From NCBI RefSeq assembly GCF_014646255.1, contig NZ_BMNC01000003.1:558001-622000 (forward strand): a DNA stretch of 64,000 bases, in the 5' to 3' direction. Positions 33,818 to 42,831 of this stretch are shown piece after piece. Every line of letters begins with the position of its first letter. Position 1 is the first letter of the stretch. The notes beneath the pieces are model-generated. The model saw nothing but the letters and a program-made list of their open reading frames with translations, made no database searches and had not been told where the DNA came from. The translations under genes and the position numbers were made by a program. This stretch comes from Lentzea pudingi (GTDB lineage Bacteria; Actinomycetota; Actinomycetes; Mycobacteriales; Pseudonocardiaceae).

Positions 33818-35775
33818 CGCGCGCCCCTCTCAACGTTCGTCCAGAGCGTTGCCCCCGCGCTGCCCTCGCCGGCCTGCAGTCCGGTGATCGAGATCCGATC
33901 ACCCGGCTGAGCGTCGTCGTCGAACATCCGTCGCGCCAACGGGTTGATGAGAGCGCTCTCCAGCTGGTTGCCGATGCCGCGACCACCGTTGAACGGGTCC
34001 GCGGTGCACATGCCCTCCAGCTGCTGGCGTGCCGCGGGGGACAGGACGACCTCGATGCCCAGGTCGGTGGAGACCTTGCGCATCACGTTCGCCAGCTGGC
34101 CGTCGAAGATCCCGCGGGCGGTCGCCGCGTTGATGAAGTCGAACACCACGATGTTGTCGCCGAGCCGGTTGAGCAGCTCCGGCCTGCCGAGGGTGGTGGT
34201 GAAGTGGTCGCGGATCGCGTCCTTGACCTTCTGCTCCAGCTCGTCGTAACCCATGGTCGGGTTCACGAGCAGCTCGCGTTTCCGGGTGTCGGGATCGGTG
34301 CGGATGATGCCCAGGTTGGAGGTGAAGATGAGCACGCACTCGGTGAAGTACGTCGTCACGCCCTGGCCGTCGGTGAGCCGGCCGTCCTCCAGGATCTGCA
34401 GGAACTTGTCCAGCACCAACGGGTGCGCCTTCTCGATCTCGTCGAACAGCACGACCTGGAACGGTCTGGTGCGCACCGCGCCGGTCAGCTCACCACCCGC
34501 CTCGAACCCGACGTAGCCGGGCGGGGCGCCGGTGAGCCGGTCGGCGGCGTGCTCGGCGGAGAACTCGCTCATGTCGAACCGGAGGTAGGCCTGGGCGTCG
34601 CCGAAGAGCAGTTCGGCGACCTGCTTGGCCAGTTCGGTCTTGCCGACACCGGTGGGGCCGGCGAAGAACAGCACACCGCGTGGACGTGAGTCGGAGGTGT
34701 TGGCCTGAGCTCCGGACAACCCCAGCGCGGCACGCTTGAGGATGTCGAGCGTCTTCGCGACAGCCCGGTCCTGACCCTTCACCCTGTCGGAGATGACCCT
34801 CTCGCCCTTGATGATCTGCGTGCGCACGCTGCTGTGGCGCCAGGGGTTGTCGTCGACACCGAGTTTGTAGATCCGCACCGCGTCGGCCACGCGGTCGGCG
34901 CCCAAGTCGCGGTCCCGCGCCAGCAGCGTGATCCGCCGCATCGCCTGCAGCGTCATGCCCTCCGTGCGGCTGGCGAACACCTCGACCGGATCGGTCTTGG
35001 CGGCTGAGACGTCCTGGATGGACGGCGGAAAGATGGGCATGAGCAGTCTGGCCCGTTCCAGCCGGTGCTCCAGCGTCGGAAGGGCGACCGCGACCGACCT
35101 GATCGACTCCACCCCGGCGGTGAACCAGGCGGGCAGGTCGCGTTCGCCGTCCACGAGCCACAGCACCGGATTGTGCAGCGGAGCCTGTCGCGTGCCGGGG
35201 AACGTGTGCGCCTTGGCCGCCGACGCGAGCTTCTGGCACAGCAGGAAGAAATCCCGCTCCTCCTCGCTGAGCTGACCTGGTGCGCGCAACAGCCGGGCGG
35301 CGTGGTCGACGACCACGGCCACCCGTGCGGCCGGGCGCGCGACCGGCGCGACGGCGGGCGCCGACCGGGCGGCGGAACCGCCCGCCTCGACCGGCGGTTG
35401 CTCGGGCACGCCGACCGCCTTGGCCAAGTGCACCCGCAACCTCTCCGGGGACGGGCGCCGGCCGACGACGTTCGGGCCGAGGACGCGTTCGACCGCCTGC
35501 AGCACGGCCGGGTCGTTGGGCGGGTACACGCCGATGCCGTCGATCTGGTCGTAGGTGATCAGCGCCTCGAACCCGCTGGGCCGCAACGCGCTCCACAACG
35601 CCTTGTGCAGCGGCATGATCTCGCCGCCGACGAGGAATTCGTCGCGCAGGTTGCCGTGCAGCACGTACTGCGAGTGGACCGACAGGGTGCCGACGATCTC
35701 GTTGACGAAGGTGGGGTGGTCCGGCAGCAGGCTTCCGGCCGGCTGGGGGAGTACCGCGGTGCTGGCGTTCGTCAC
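33814..35775 (-). CDS. ClpB/ClpV-type AAA+ unfoldase
   Basis: A 653-aa protein. A 290-residue N-terminal region with a degenerate NTPase-like strand pattern precedes one class-II Clp (D2-type) ATPase. The ATPase has Walker A near 373 (GPTGVGKT), the pore-loop motif APPGYVGFE with its substrate-gripping Tyr, Walker B LFDEIEKAHP, sensor FTSNLG, and a ClpB-like C-terminal small domain. It is therefore a single-ring threading machine. GTG at 35775 overlaps the upstream stop. No ClpP-binding loop is obvious, so remodelling rather than degradation is likelier. The target may be the coiled-coil protein encoded just upstream. Confidence 0.86.
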   Translation of the reverse strand: MTNASTAVLPQPAGSLLPDHPTFVNEIVGTLSVHSQYVLHGNLRDEFLVGGEIMPLHKALWSALRPSGFEALITYDQIDGIGVYPPNDPAVLQAVERVLGPNVVGRRPSPERLRVHLAKAVGVPEQPPVEAGGSAARSAPAVAPVARPAARVAVVVDHAARLLRAPGQLSEEERDFFLLCQKLASAAKAHTFPGTRQAPLHNPVLWLVDGERDLPAWFTAGVESIRSVAVALPTLEHRLERARLLMPIFPPSIQDVSAAKTDPVEVFASRTEGMTLQAMRRITLLARDRDLGADRVADAVRIYKLGVDDNPWRHSSVRTQIIKGERVISDRVKGQDRAVAKTLDILKRAALGLSGAQANTSDSRPRGVLFFAGPTGVGKTELAKQVAELLFGDAQAYLRFDMSEFSAEHAADRLTGAPPGYVGFEAGGELTGAVRTRPFQVVLFDEIEKAHPLVLDKFLQILEDGRLTDGQGVTTYFTECVLIFTSNLGIIRTDPDTRKRELLVNPTMGYDELEQKVKDAIRDHFTTTLGRPELLNRLGDNIVVFDFINAATARGIFDGQLANVMRKVSTDLGIEVVLSPAARQQLEGMCTADPFNGGRGIGNQLESALINPLARRMFDDDAQPGDRISITGLQAGEGSAGATLWTNVERGAR

Positions 35776-37127
35776 TTCAGCTTCCTCGCCTTCTCGTCCG
35801 GCCTGCTGATCTCGTCGCCCCGGCCGTCGTCGTGCCTGGACTCCTGGGCGACCGGCATGTCGCGGTTCATCCGCACGGTGACGTTCGTACCCGTGGACGA
35901 GACGTGCGCGCCCACCTGTTCGAGGTCGTCGGCGAACTCGGCGCAGCGTTCCCGATCGCGTGCCCTCGCCGCGTCACCCGTCGCGCCCTCCGGCCGATGG
36001 AGTCTGCTGTGGACAGTCCGCTTCTCGTCAACCCAAACAGTTCCGTTGTGCTGTCCGCCCCACTCGGCCTTGGCCACCTTCAGTCCGACGGCGTTGCGCG
36101 CGTCGAAGGTGCCGACCACCTCGTAGCCCTGTTCCTCCAGGCAGTGCTGGGTCGCCCGCAGCGCGAGCACCTGGTCGGCCTTGTCCTCCAGCCACGCCAT
36201 GGCCTGCACCGCTTCGGCACGGGTCTGCGGGGTGAGGTCCTCGTCGCCGGACACGACCCTCCGCAACGCCTCCGCGGCGTCGCCGACCGAGATCGGAGGA
36301 GTGATCCTCGCCTCGGCGAGTGCGTCCGGCAGTGGTCCCGTCTCCATGGTCTGCAACCAGGTCGCGGCGAGCCTGCGCCGGGCGATCTTCGGGTTGATGT
36401 CCTCGGTGACACGCCTTCGCAGTTCCTCGCAGTAGACGTCGCCGTCGGCTTCGGACCGCGCGACCTTCGCCGCCAGCGTGAGCACGGCCGTGCGGTCGTC
36501 GTCGCCCGCGTCTGGGTCGAGCAGGCCGAGGACGCGGTGCACCTCGTCCGGAGAGACTGCCGGCGCGGCGACAGCGGGCCTGGGAGCGGCGACCGCGGCG
36601 TAACGGGACCGCAGCACCTCTTCGTACGCGTCCAGCGTGCCGTCGACAGCTGCGGCCACCGCGGGGTTCGGTGCGGAGAACAACCCCAGCCGCGGGCGGG
36701 GAAGCCGGCGGTCCAGGGCGGCCTGCGCCTGCGCGAGCGCGTCCTGCGCCTGCGCGGCCAGCCTGCCGAGCTCGGCCGGGTTCTTGCTCGCCGTCAACCG
36801 CAGCGGCTGCGGCACCGTCATCGGTATGCCGGCCGCGACGACGCGCTCGTGCAGCAGCCGTATGCGCGCGTTGATCGCGACGACGTCGGCGGCCGCGGCC
36901 TGCCACCGCAGCGTGTCCTCGGCCCGCGCCTCGATGGAGGCGATCTCCGCCTCGGTCCGCTCACCGGCATCGGCGATCGCGCGGACACCGCCCTCGATCG
37001 CCGCGTTGGCGCCTCGGACCACCAGCACCGCCGCGCCCGCGACGACCACGGCGCCGACGAGAACGACCGCACCCGCGGCCACCGCCGGCAGCACGACGGG
37101 CGCGAGCATGATTCCACCACCACTCAT
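35772..37127 (-). CDS. Membrane-anchored coiled-coil protein in the kinase/AAA operon
   Basis: A 451-aa protein. The N-terminus has one hydrophobic segment (about 8-40, rich in Val/Ala). It is followed by a long coiled-coil region (about 40-160), a helical middle, and a C-terminal alpha/beta domain (about 330-425) containing GYEVVGTFDARNAVGLKVAKAEWGG and GTNVTVRMNRD. ATG at 37127, GAGGAGG five bases before. It parallels the coiled-coil membrane protein beside the Ycf46-like AAA protein at 15014. Function unknown. Confidence 0.7.
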   Translation of the reverse strand: MSGGGIMLAPVVLPAVAAGAVVLVGAVVVAGAAVLVVRGANAAIEGGVRAIADAGERTEAEIASIEARAEDTLRWQAAAADVVAINARIRLLHERVVAAGIPMTVPQPLRLTASKNPAELGRLAAQAQDALAQAQAALDRRLPRPRLGLFSAPNPAVAAAVDGTLDAYEEVLRSRYAAVAAPRPAVAAPAVSPDEVHRVLGLLDPDAGDDDRTAVLTLAAKVARSEADGDVYCEELRRRVTEDINPKIARRRLAATWLQTMETGPLPDALAEARITPPISVGDAAEALRRVVSGDEDLTPQTRAEAVQAMAWLEDKADQVLALRATQHCLEEQGYEVVGTFDARNAVGLKVAKAEWGGQHNGTVWVDEKRTVHSRLHRPEGATGDAARARDRERCAEFADDLEQVGAHVSSTGTNVTVRMNRDMPVAQESRHDDGRGDEISRPDEKARKLK

Positions 37128-37161
37128 CCTGACCTCCTCGCCGGATACTTGACGGACGACC

Positions 37162-39423
37162 TCAGCTCGTCGCGATGATCGCCAGTTCCTCGCGGTCCTG
37201 TTCGCGCCACGCGAGGTGTCGCTGGACCGTCCACATCACCATCAGAGCCACCACGACGAACGGGACGAACACCGGCTGGAAGATCGTCAGCGCGGCGAGA
37301 GCGGCCAACGTCACCAGCACCACCGGTACCGCGATCCGCCTGGTCAGCAGGCGTCGCGCTATCCGTCCGAACACGACACGACTCGCGCCGAGGAACGAGT
37401 AGGCCGGGTGGTAGCGCTGTCCCGCGTCCCACGCCAGCAACGACTCCGCGACGAGCGACACCGCGAGCGCGACCACGGACGCCAGGTAGGTGTCGAGGAT
37501 TTGGTCCTCGCTCGCGTACCCGACGACCTCGCTGAGCGTCACGAGCGCGTACAGGGCCACCGCCAGCACCACCACGGCTACCGCGGCGTACCCGAGCGCC
37601 ATCGGCCGGTTCAACCGGCGCAGCGTCTCGCGTTGCCAAGCGGTCCGGCGCAGCCACGCGTCGTGGGCACGTCGCCCGCGTTCCTCGGACTCGAGCCGAT
37701 CAGTTTCGCGGTTCGCGTACGGGATCAACGCGAGCGCTATCCACCAGTAGTCCTCTTGTCGCACCAAGTCCGCGAACCACGGCAACTGCAGGGCCCGGTC
37801 CTCACGGCTGAGCCTGTGCCGCAGCTCGGATCGCGTGTCCTCGGTGGCGCAGGCCGCGAGGAGCGAAAGCACGATCCCCAGCGAGGCGCGTTGCCGCAAC
37901 AACCGTTGGAACTCGGCGCGCGCGTCCTCGTCACGAAGACCGCGGGCCAGCTCGCGCAGCCTGCCTTCCTCGCCGTGCCAACGAGATCTCACCTCTGCCA
38001 GGCCGTCGCCGCCCTTGGCGGTCGCGAACATCGGCAGGAGGTCGGCCCGCCACAGATCGGTGACGACGGCCGCGGCGGCGCCCTCGTCCTGGTCGAAGGC
38101 CTCCTGGGCGAGCAACGGCAGTGACGCGCGGCTCACGTCGCGGTCCCGATAGGCCGGTGGGTGTTCCGGATCCATGCGGCGCAACAGGTGCAGCAACCTG
38201 GTGTCGTTCGAACGGCGCCCGCGCGGCTCGCGCACCAGGTCGCCCTGGTCGGGGAACTGCTTGAGCCATTCGGCCAGTTCTCGCCTGCGGGGACCGCCGC
38301 CGTCGCCGAACAACCGTTCACGCGCGACGTTCCAGTGCCTCGTCATCGACACGGCCAGCAGGTCGCGCGCGTGGTAGTCGGCGCCGAGGAACTCGTACGG
38401 CTGCGAGGCCTCCTGGCTGCTCGGAGTCGGTACGGGAGCCGCTACGACTCCGGGTGACTCCCCGCGCAGCCACGCGTCGACCTCTTCGGCTCCCCAGCGG
38501 TGCCGCCGGTCGGGTGTGAGCAGTCCCCGGCACAACATCGCGATGCGCTCGTCCGGCACCCGATCCGCGTCCAGCACCCGGACCGCCAGTTCCGACATGA
38601 CGATGTCGCGGTGCACGCCGGCCCAGAGCGCCTCGCCTCTCGCGAGTTCCAGGACGGTGATCCCGAGCGACCACCAGTCGAACGCGGGGCCGATCGCGCC
38701 ACCGCCGAGGTACTCGGGCGGGGTGTAGGGCAAGGTGCCGACGGTGTCGCGTTCCTCTCGCCGGTAGATCACCGGACCGGGAACGTGCACGCTGATGCCG
38801 AAGTCGGCGATGGCGACCTCCAGCGGCTCAACCGATCGCACCAACACGTTGGCGGGCTTGAGGTCACGGTGCACGATCTTGTTCTCGTGCAACGCCTTCA
38901 GTCCTGTGCTGAGCTGCCGCACGAGTTCGGTCAGCACATCGGCGCCGGCACTGGACGGATCCCTGTTCCGCCACGCGAGCACCGTGCCGCCGGTGATGTG
39001 CTCCATGACCTCGAACGGCCGGTTCTCCGCGAGACCGACCTCGTGCACCAGCACGACGTTCGCCGGCCGGTTCCTCGTCAGGTACCAGGCCACGTGCGTG
39101 TCGAGGCCGGGCGGGCGGTGGTGGACCTTGAGCACCCTGTCCGCTCCGGACGCGCGCTCCTTCACCAGGAAGACCTCACCTTGCGCGCCGTTGCCGGTCA
39201 GCTCGCGCACGACCTCGAAGCGGTCCAGCAGTTCCGCCGGCAGCAGACGACCGGCGGGCATCGGCTCGCGCCCGGGGTCGGTCAGCGTTCGCGGTTCAGA
39301 TCCAGGCCGGACGCGCCCTTCGTCGAGTTCGGTCTGCGCCTCGGCGAGTTGCCCGGCCGCGCCGACGGGTGCGTCGCGGCCGGGGTCTCGCACGGTCGGT
39401 GCGTCCTGCTCTGGCGTGGTCAT
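37162..39423 (-). CDS. Membrane Ser/Thr protein kinase (Hanks type)
   Basis: A 753-aa protein. After a 65-residue polar leader, the kinase domain shows a Gly-rich loop (GNGAQGEV), Lys K99 (VLKV), catalytic HRDLKPAN with D187 and N192, and DFG with D207. All residues needed for activity are present. The middle is a large helical soluble region (about 330-590). The C-terminus carries three or four membrane helices (about 600-735), unlike PASTA kinases that place a sensor outside. ATG at 39423 overlaps the stop of the OmpA gene. Likely substrates are Thr residues bound by the FHA protein downstream. Confidence 0.9.
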   Translation of the reverse strand: MTTPEQDAPTVRDPGRDAPVGAAGQLAEAQTELDEGRVRPGSEPRTLTDPGREPMPAGRLLPAELLDRFEVVRELTGNGAQGEVFLVKERASGADRVLKVHHRPPGLDTHVAWYLTRNRPANVVLVHEVGLAENRPFEVMEHITGGTVLAWRNRDPSSAGADVLTELVRQLSTGLKALHENKIVHRDLKPANVLVRSVEPLEVAIADFGISVHVPGPVIYRREERDTVGTLPYTPPEYLGGGAIGPAFDWWSLGITVLELARGEALWAGVHRDIVMSELAVRVLDADRVPDERIAMLCRGLLTPDRRHRWGAEEVDAWLRGESPGVVAAPVPTPSSQEASQPYEFLGADYHARDLLAVSMTRHWNVARERLFGDGGGPRRRELAEWLKQFPDQGDLVREPRGRRSNDTRLLHLLRRMDPEHPPAYRDRDVSRASLPLLAQEAFDQDEGAAAAVVTDLWRADLLPMFATAKGGDGLAEVRSRWHGEEGRLRELARGLRDEDARAEFQRLLRQRASLGIVLSLLAACATEDTRSELRHRLSREDRALQLPWFADLVRQEDYWWIALALIPYANRETDRLESEERGRRAHDAWLRRTAWQRETLRRLNRPMALGYAAVAVVVLAVALYALVTLSEVVGYASEDQILDTYLASVVALAVSLVAESLLAWDAGQRYHPAYSFLGASRVVFGRIARRLLTRRIAVPVVLVTLAALAALTIFQPVFVPFVVVALMVMWTVQRHLAWREQDREELAIIATS

Positions 39424-40625
39424 CGCGCGGAGCAGCTCAGTTCGACGACGACCGAACGGTTCTGCGCGGCAGGGCCGGGCAGCAGCACCCCACCGGGACC
39501 GAGGTCGGTGACGTGGTGCGGGCCAGTGGCACCGTCACCCCGGGTCGTGATGCGGTCCGGGGCGATACCGAGTCGTGTCAGCAGTTCCTTCACCTTCTCG
39601 GCCCGACGCTTGGAGAGGTCCTTCAACCCGGCTTCCGGCCCGACGGTGGCGGTGTTACCGATGAGGGTGAACTTCTCGTTGCCGTTGGCCACGGGCGTCG
39701 CGAGGTCTCGGACAGTGCGTTCGGCCGCGGCGGGATCACGGAGTTCCGCCTGGTCGGGCACGAACCCGACGGCACCGCTGTCGCTCAGCACGGTGGTGCC
39801 GCACTCCTTGAACGGAGGCGGTGGCTCCGGCAGCTTCACCTGGGCCACCGGCACGGTGGTCTCGAACGCGTCCCGTCGTGAGGCGACCTGCACGTCGCCC
39901 GCGCACGAGGCACCGGAGGCGGTGACCACCGCGCGCCACAGGTCGACGACCTTGCCGCGCAGGTTCTCGTCGAGCGCGGCCTGTGGTTCGGCGGTGCCGC
40001 CGAGACCGACCAGCAGCACCGACTTCCCGGACAGCTGGGGCAGCAGGTTGCCGCTCTTGAGGTAGGCGGCCACGTCGGCGGGCACGACGTTGAACATGCG
40101 GTTGTCCAGGTAGGACAGTGCTCCGGCGGTGGAGAGCCCCGAGTCGATCAGTACGACGGTGCCGCCGGACGGGGTGACCCTGCCCGCCTCGGCGAGCGCA
40201 CCGAGCACGTCGGCCTCGGCCTTCTTCGGCTCCAGGTTCGTGACGACCGAGGAGACCTTCTCCACGGCCTCGTTGACCGCCTTCTCCTTGCGCGCCTCGT
40301 TCGCGGCGTCGATCTTCACGTCGGCGCTCAACGCGACGGTCGGCTGCCCGTCGACCCGGACGACCTGGAGCAGTCCGCCCCTGGTCGCGGTCGCCTTGAC
40401 GAGCGCCTTCACCTCGCCCGGCAGGCTGGGGCGCTGGCTGCCCATGCGCGCGCCGACGACGAGGGTCAGCGGCTCGCCGGAGGCCGCGGGGCACCCACCG
40501 GCCGGAACCGCGTCCTCCCCTCCGGACGAGCCGGCGGGGTCGTTCTGGGAGCAGGCGGTCAGCGCCGCGGCCGTGATGACCGTGAGCAGTCCGGCTATGA
40601 CCTGACTTGTGCGGTTGTTCGACAT
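39420..40625 (-). CDS. OmpA-domain lipoprotein
   Basis: A 401-aa precursor with a lipobox LTAC at residues 22-25, so it should be anchored to the outer face of the membrane via C25. Residues 30-250 are an unassigned alpha/beta domain (including VVGARMGSQRPSLPG). The C-terminal 110 residues match the OmpA/MotB peptidoglycan-binding fold (LSKRRAEKVKELLTRLGI, with NRSVVVELS at the end). It thus links the membrane system to the cell wall. ATG at 40625 immediately follows the upstream stop. Confidence 0.87.
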   Translation of the reverse strand: MSNNRTSQVIAGLLTVITAAALTACSQNDPAGSSGGEDAVPAGGCPAASGEPLTLVVGARMGSQRPSLPGEVKALVKATATRGGLLQVVRVDGQPTVALSADVKIDAANEARKEKAVNEAVEKVSSVVTNLEPKKAEADVLGALAEAGRVTPSGGTVVLIDSGLSTAGALSYLDNRMFNVVPADVAAYLKSGNLLPQLSGKSVLLVGLGGTAEPQAALDENLRGKVVDLWRAVVTASGASCAGDVQVASRRDAFETTVPVAQVKLPEPPPPFKECGTTVLSDSGAVGFVPDQAELRDPAAAERTVRDLATPVANGNEKFTLIGNTATVGPEAGLKDLSKRRAEKVKELLTRLGIAPDRITTRGDGATGPHHVTDLGPGGVLLPGPAAQNRSVVVELSCSAR

Positions 40626-40628
40626 GTC

Positions 40629-41594
40629 CTACTCGGCTTCCTCGTCGGGCTTCCAGGTCGGTGGTGGCTGCGGGTTCTCGCCCTCGGGCGGAACGGCGCC
40701 CGGCCTGCGGAACCGCAGGGTCGGGCTCGTTCCCGGATCGGACGGCTCGGGTCTCCCTGCCGGGAGGCGGGATCGGTTCTCACGCGGAGGGGGGACCGCC
40801 CGCGGGTGTTCGGCTGACAACGGGCCGGTGCCCGTCTCGAGCAACTTGAGCTGGATCTCGCGCCGCAACCGTTCGGCGGCGGCGTTGCAGCGGACCTCGA
40901 GGGCGAGCCACGCCTGAGCGTGCTCGTCACGCGCCTTGTCGACGGCGACGGCGAGCTTGGTGACGCCTTGGAGCCTGGCCTCCAACCGGCTGTGCTTGGC
41001 CGCCGCCTTGGTGCGGCGGGACAAGGCGCGCGCGTACTGCTTGGCCTCCGGCTGGTACCGGAGGAAACCGGCTCCACCCGACACCACGCCCGTCGCGACG
41101 TAGAGAGCCAGGAAGAGCAGTGCGGCGAGGTGCTGCTCGTGCAGCGCGGCGTCGGACACGCCGGTCTGCTCCACGCCGTCGACCACGAACGCGGTACCGA
41201 TGTCGAGGCTCGTGTACTCCCAGCGGAACGCGAACGCCGCGGCTCCCAGCACGACCCAGCCGGCCAGACTGAGCAGGGAGACCGTTCGTGCGCCCACCGC
41301 GTGCCGGGTGCCAACGGCCTTCTTGGCCTGCTGTCCGGCGGTGTGGGACATCGCCACGCAGACGACGGTGAAGCCGGCGACGACGATCCAGAGCATCTCC
41401 TCGGATTCGTCGATCGCGGGCAGCAGCACCTGGTGGAACGTCACCAGGTCGACGCCCATGGCGGCGAGCAGCACGAAGTAGTACAGGCCGGTGCTCCACG
41501 GGGAGTGCCCGGCGATCAGCGACGGGTCGCCGTGGATGGTGGTGCGGCGGCGCAGCGGCCCGAACTTCTGACCGCTCACGGGTGTCGTCGTCAT
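40629..41594 (-). CDS. Four-TM membrane protein with Pro-rich tail
   Basis: A 321-aa protein with hydrophobic helices near residues 35-55, 65-85, 105-125 and 155-175. A charged coiled-coil helix (about 185-255) and a Pro/Arg-rich C-terminus follow. ATG at 41594 overlaps the upstream stop (ATGA). No family recognised. Similar in plan, but not clearly in sequence, to the four-TM protein at 31959. Confidence 0.68.
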   Translation of the reverse strand: MTTTPVSGQKFGPLRRRTTIHGDPSLIAGHSPWSTGLYYFVLLAAMGVDLVTFHQVLLPAIDESEEMLWIVVAGFTVVCVAMSHTAGQQAKKAVGTRHAVGARTVSLLSLAGWVVLGAAAFAFRWEYTSLDIGTAFVVDGVEQTGVSDAALHEQHLAALLFLALYVATGVVSGGAGFLRYQPEAKQYARALSRRTKAAAKHSRLEARLQGVTKLAVAVDKARDEHAQAWLALEVRCNAAAERLRREIQLKLLETGTGPLSAEHPRAVPPPRENRSRLPAGRPEPSDPGTSPTLRFRRPGAVPPEGENPQPPPTWKPDEEAE

Positions 41595-42028
41595 GAGCTC
41601 CTGCCTCGGCGCTTGTTTCGTGGTTCCGGGTCGTAGAAGGGGGAATCGGGATCGCTGAGCCGTTCCAGCGCGTGCGACACCGCGCCCTCGAGGTCGTCCA
41701 GCACGTTCTCCTGGTCGTCGTGGTGGACCTGGTAGAAGCCCTTGGACTCGCTGACGCGGACGGCGAGAAGATCGAGTTCGGCCGTCACGATGTCGTGGCG
41801 CGCCTTGACGTTCGCGAGCCAGTCGGCGATGTGCGTGTCGACGTACGCGGCCAGCACGGGCTCGGCGGCCGTGGCGTTCGTCTGGCTGACCTCGGCGGCC
41901 AGTTCGAGCGCCTTCTCGCGGACCTCCGACAGGTCGAGCTTCGGAGACGACTGCCCGCGCAGTTGTGGAAGGCGTCTGCGTATCTGCCTGAGCGACAGGG
42001 AGGCTCGCAGGAACGGGAGTGACTTCAC
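41591..42028 (-). CDS. Unknown helical protein, 145 aa
   Basis: A basic N-terminus (LRQIRRRLPQLRG) precedes mostly amphipathic helices (LSEVREKALELAAEVSQ) and an acidic middle (HHDDQENVLDDLEG). No signal peptide or membrane segment. GTG at 42028 overlaps the upstream stop (GTGA) with AGGAG nearby. Function unknown; possibly a peripheral subunit. Confidence 0.65.
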   Translation of the reverse strand: MKSLPFLRASLSLRQIRRRLPQLRGQSSPKLDLSEVREKALELAAEVSQTNATAAEPVLAAYVDTHIADWLANVKARHDIVTAELDLLAVRVSESKGFYQVHHDDQENVLDDLEGAVSHALERLSDPDSPFYDPEPRNKRRGRSS

Positions 42029-42831
42029 GGGGACTCCTGGATCTCGTCGGCGGGGTGCGTGATCGGCTGCTTGCGGCCGGTGCGCCGCACCGGTGGTGTC
42101 ACCTGCCTGGCGAGGCGGTGCAGCTCGAACGGGCCACGTCCGAGGTCGGCGGGGTCACCGACCGGCTCCTCCAGCACCCACGACGGCAGGAGCTGGGCGG
42201 TGTAGTGCAGCCACGCCGCGATGTACACGCCTTCGGGGTGGATGTGGACGTTGTGCTCCCAGTACGCCTGCACCCTGGTCGCGTAGTGCTCGCTCAGGGC
42301 GCGGGCGTCGGCCTGCGCCACCGCGAACTCGTTCCTGATCCGCTCCTCGACCACCGCGGTCCGGCTGCTGATGTCGTCGCGGGCCTGCAACTGGGCGTTC
42401 TGCCGCGCGATCGCCTGGGCGATGCGGTGGTCGCGGCGCCGGTCGGATCGGCTGCGCGCCTTGTGGCCGTTGCCCTGGATCAACTCGTCGTAGCTGCGTG
42501 GACGGAGTTCTTCCTCTGTGAGCGCGGCATGAGCCTCGACGACGAGCTGTGCCGTCCGGACGAGTGCCTCCCCGGCGAGCGCCCAATCCTTGCGCAGCTT
42601 CGCGAGCGCTGCCCTGTCGTCGTCGACCTGCCTCTCGAACCTCTGGTGCACGACCGTGATCTCGTGCAGCGCCTTGCTCAGCAGGACGTCCGGGTACGGC
42701 GCGGAGATCGCCTCACCCGTCTCGGCGAGCGTCTGCACCGCCACCAGGGACGGAACGCAGTCGCGCCCGTCGCGCCGTCCCCGGCCGCGGTCCTTGACCT
42801 TGCGCAGCGGCCCGTACCGCGGCGCGCTCAC
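42025..42831 (-). CDS. Unknown coiled-coil-rich protein, 268 aa
   Basis: A basic N-terminus (RYGPLRKVKDRGRGRRDGRD) precedes long helices with heptad character (about 60-170, including RRDHRIAQAIARQNAQLQAR) and an aromatic segment (VYIAAWLHYTAQLLPSW). GTG at 42831 overlaps the upstream stop (GTGA). No domain recognised. It contains no membrane helix strong enough to call. Confidence 0.65.
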   Translation of the reverse strand: MSAPRYGPLRKVKDRGRGRRDGRDCVPSLVAVQTLAETGEAISAPYPDVLLSKALHEITVVHQRFERQVDDDRAALAKLRKDWALAGEALVRTAQLVVEAHAALTEEELRPRSYDELIQGNGHKARSRSDRRRDHRIAQAIARQNAQLQARDDISSRTAVVEERIRNEFAVAQADARALSEHYATRVQAYWEHNVHIHPEGVYIAAWLHYTAQLLPSWVLEEPVGDPADLGRGPFELHRLARQVTPPVRRTGRKQPITHPADEIQESP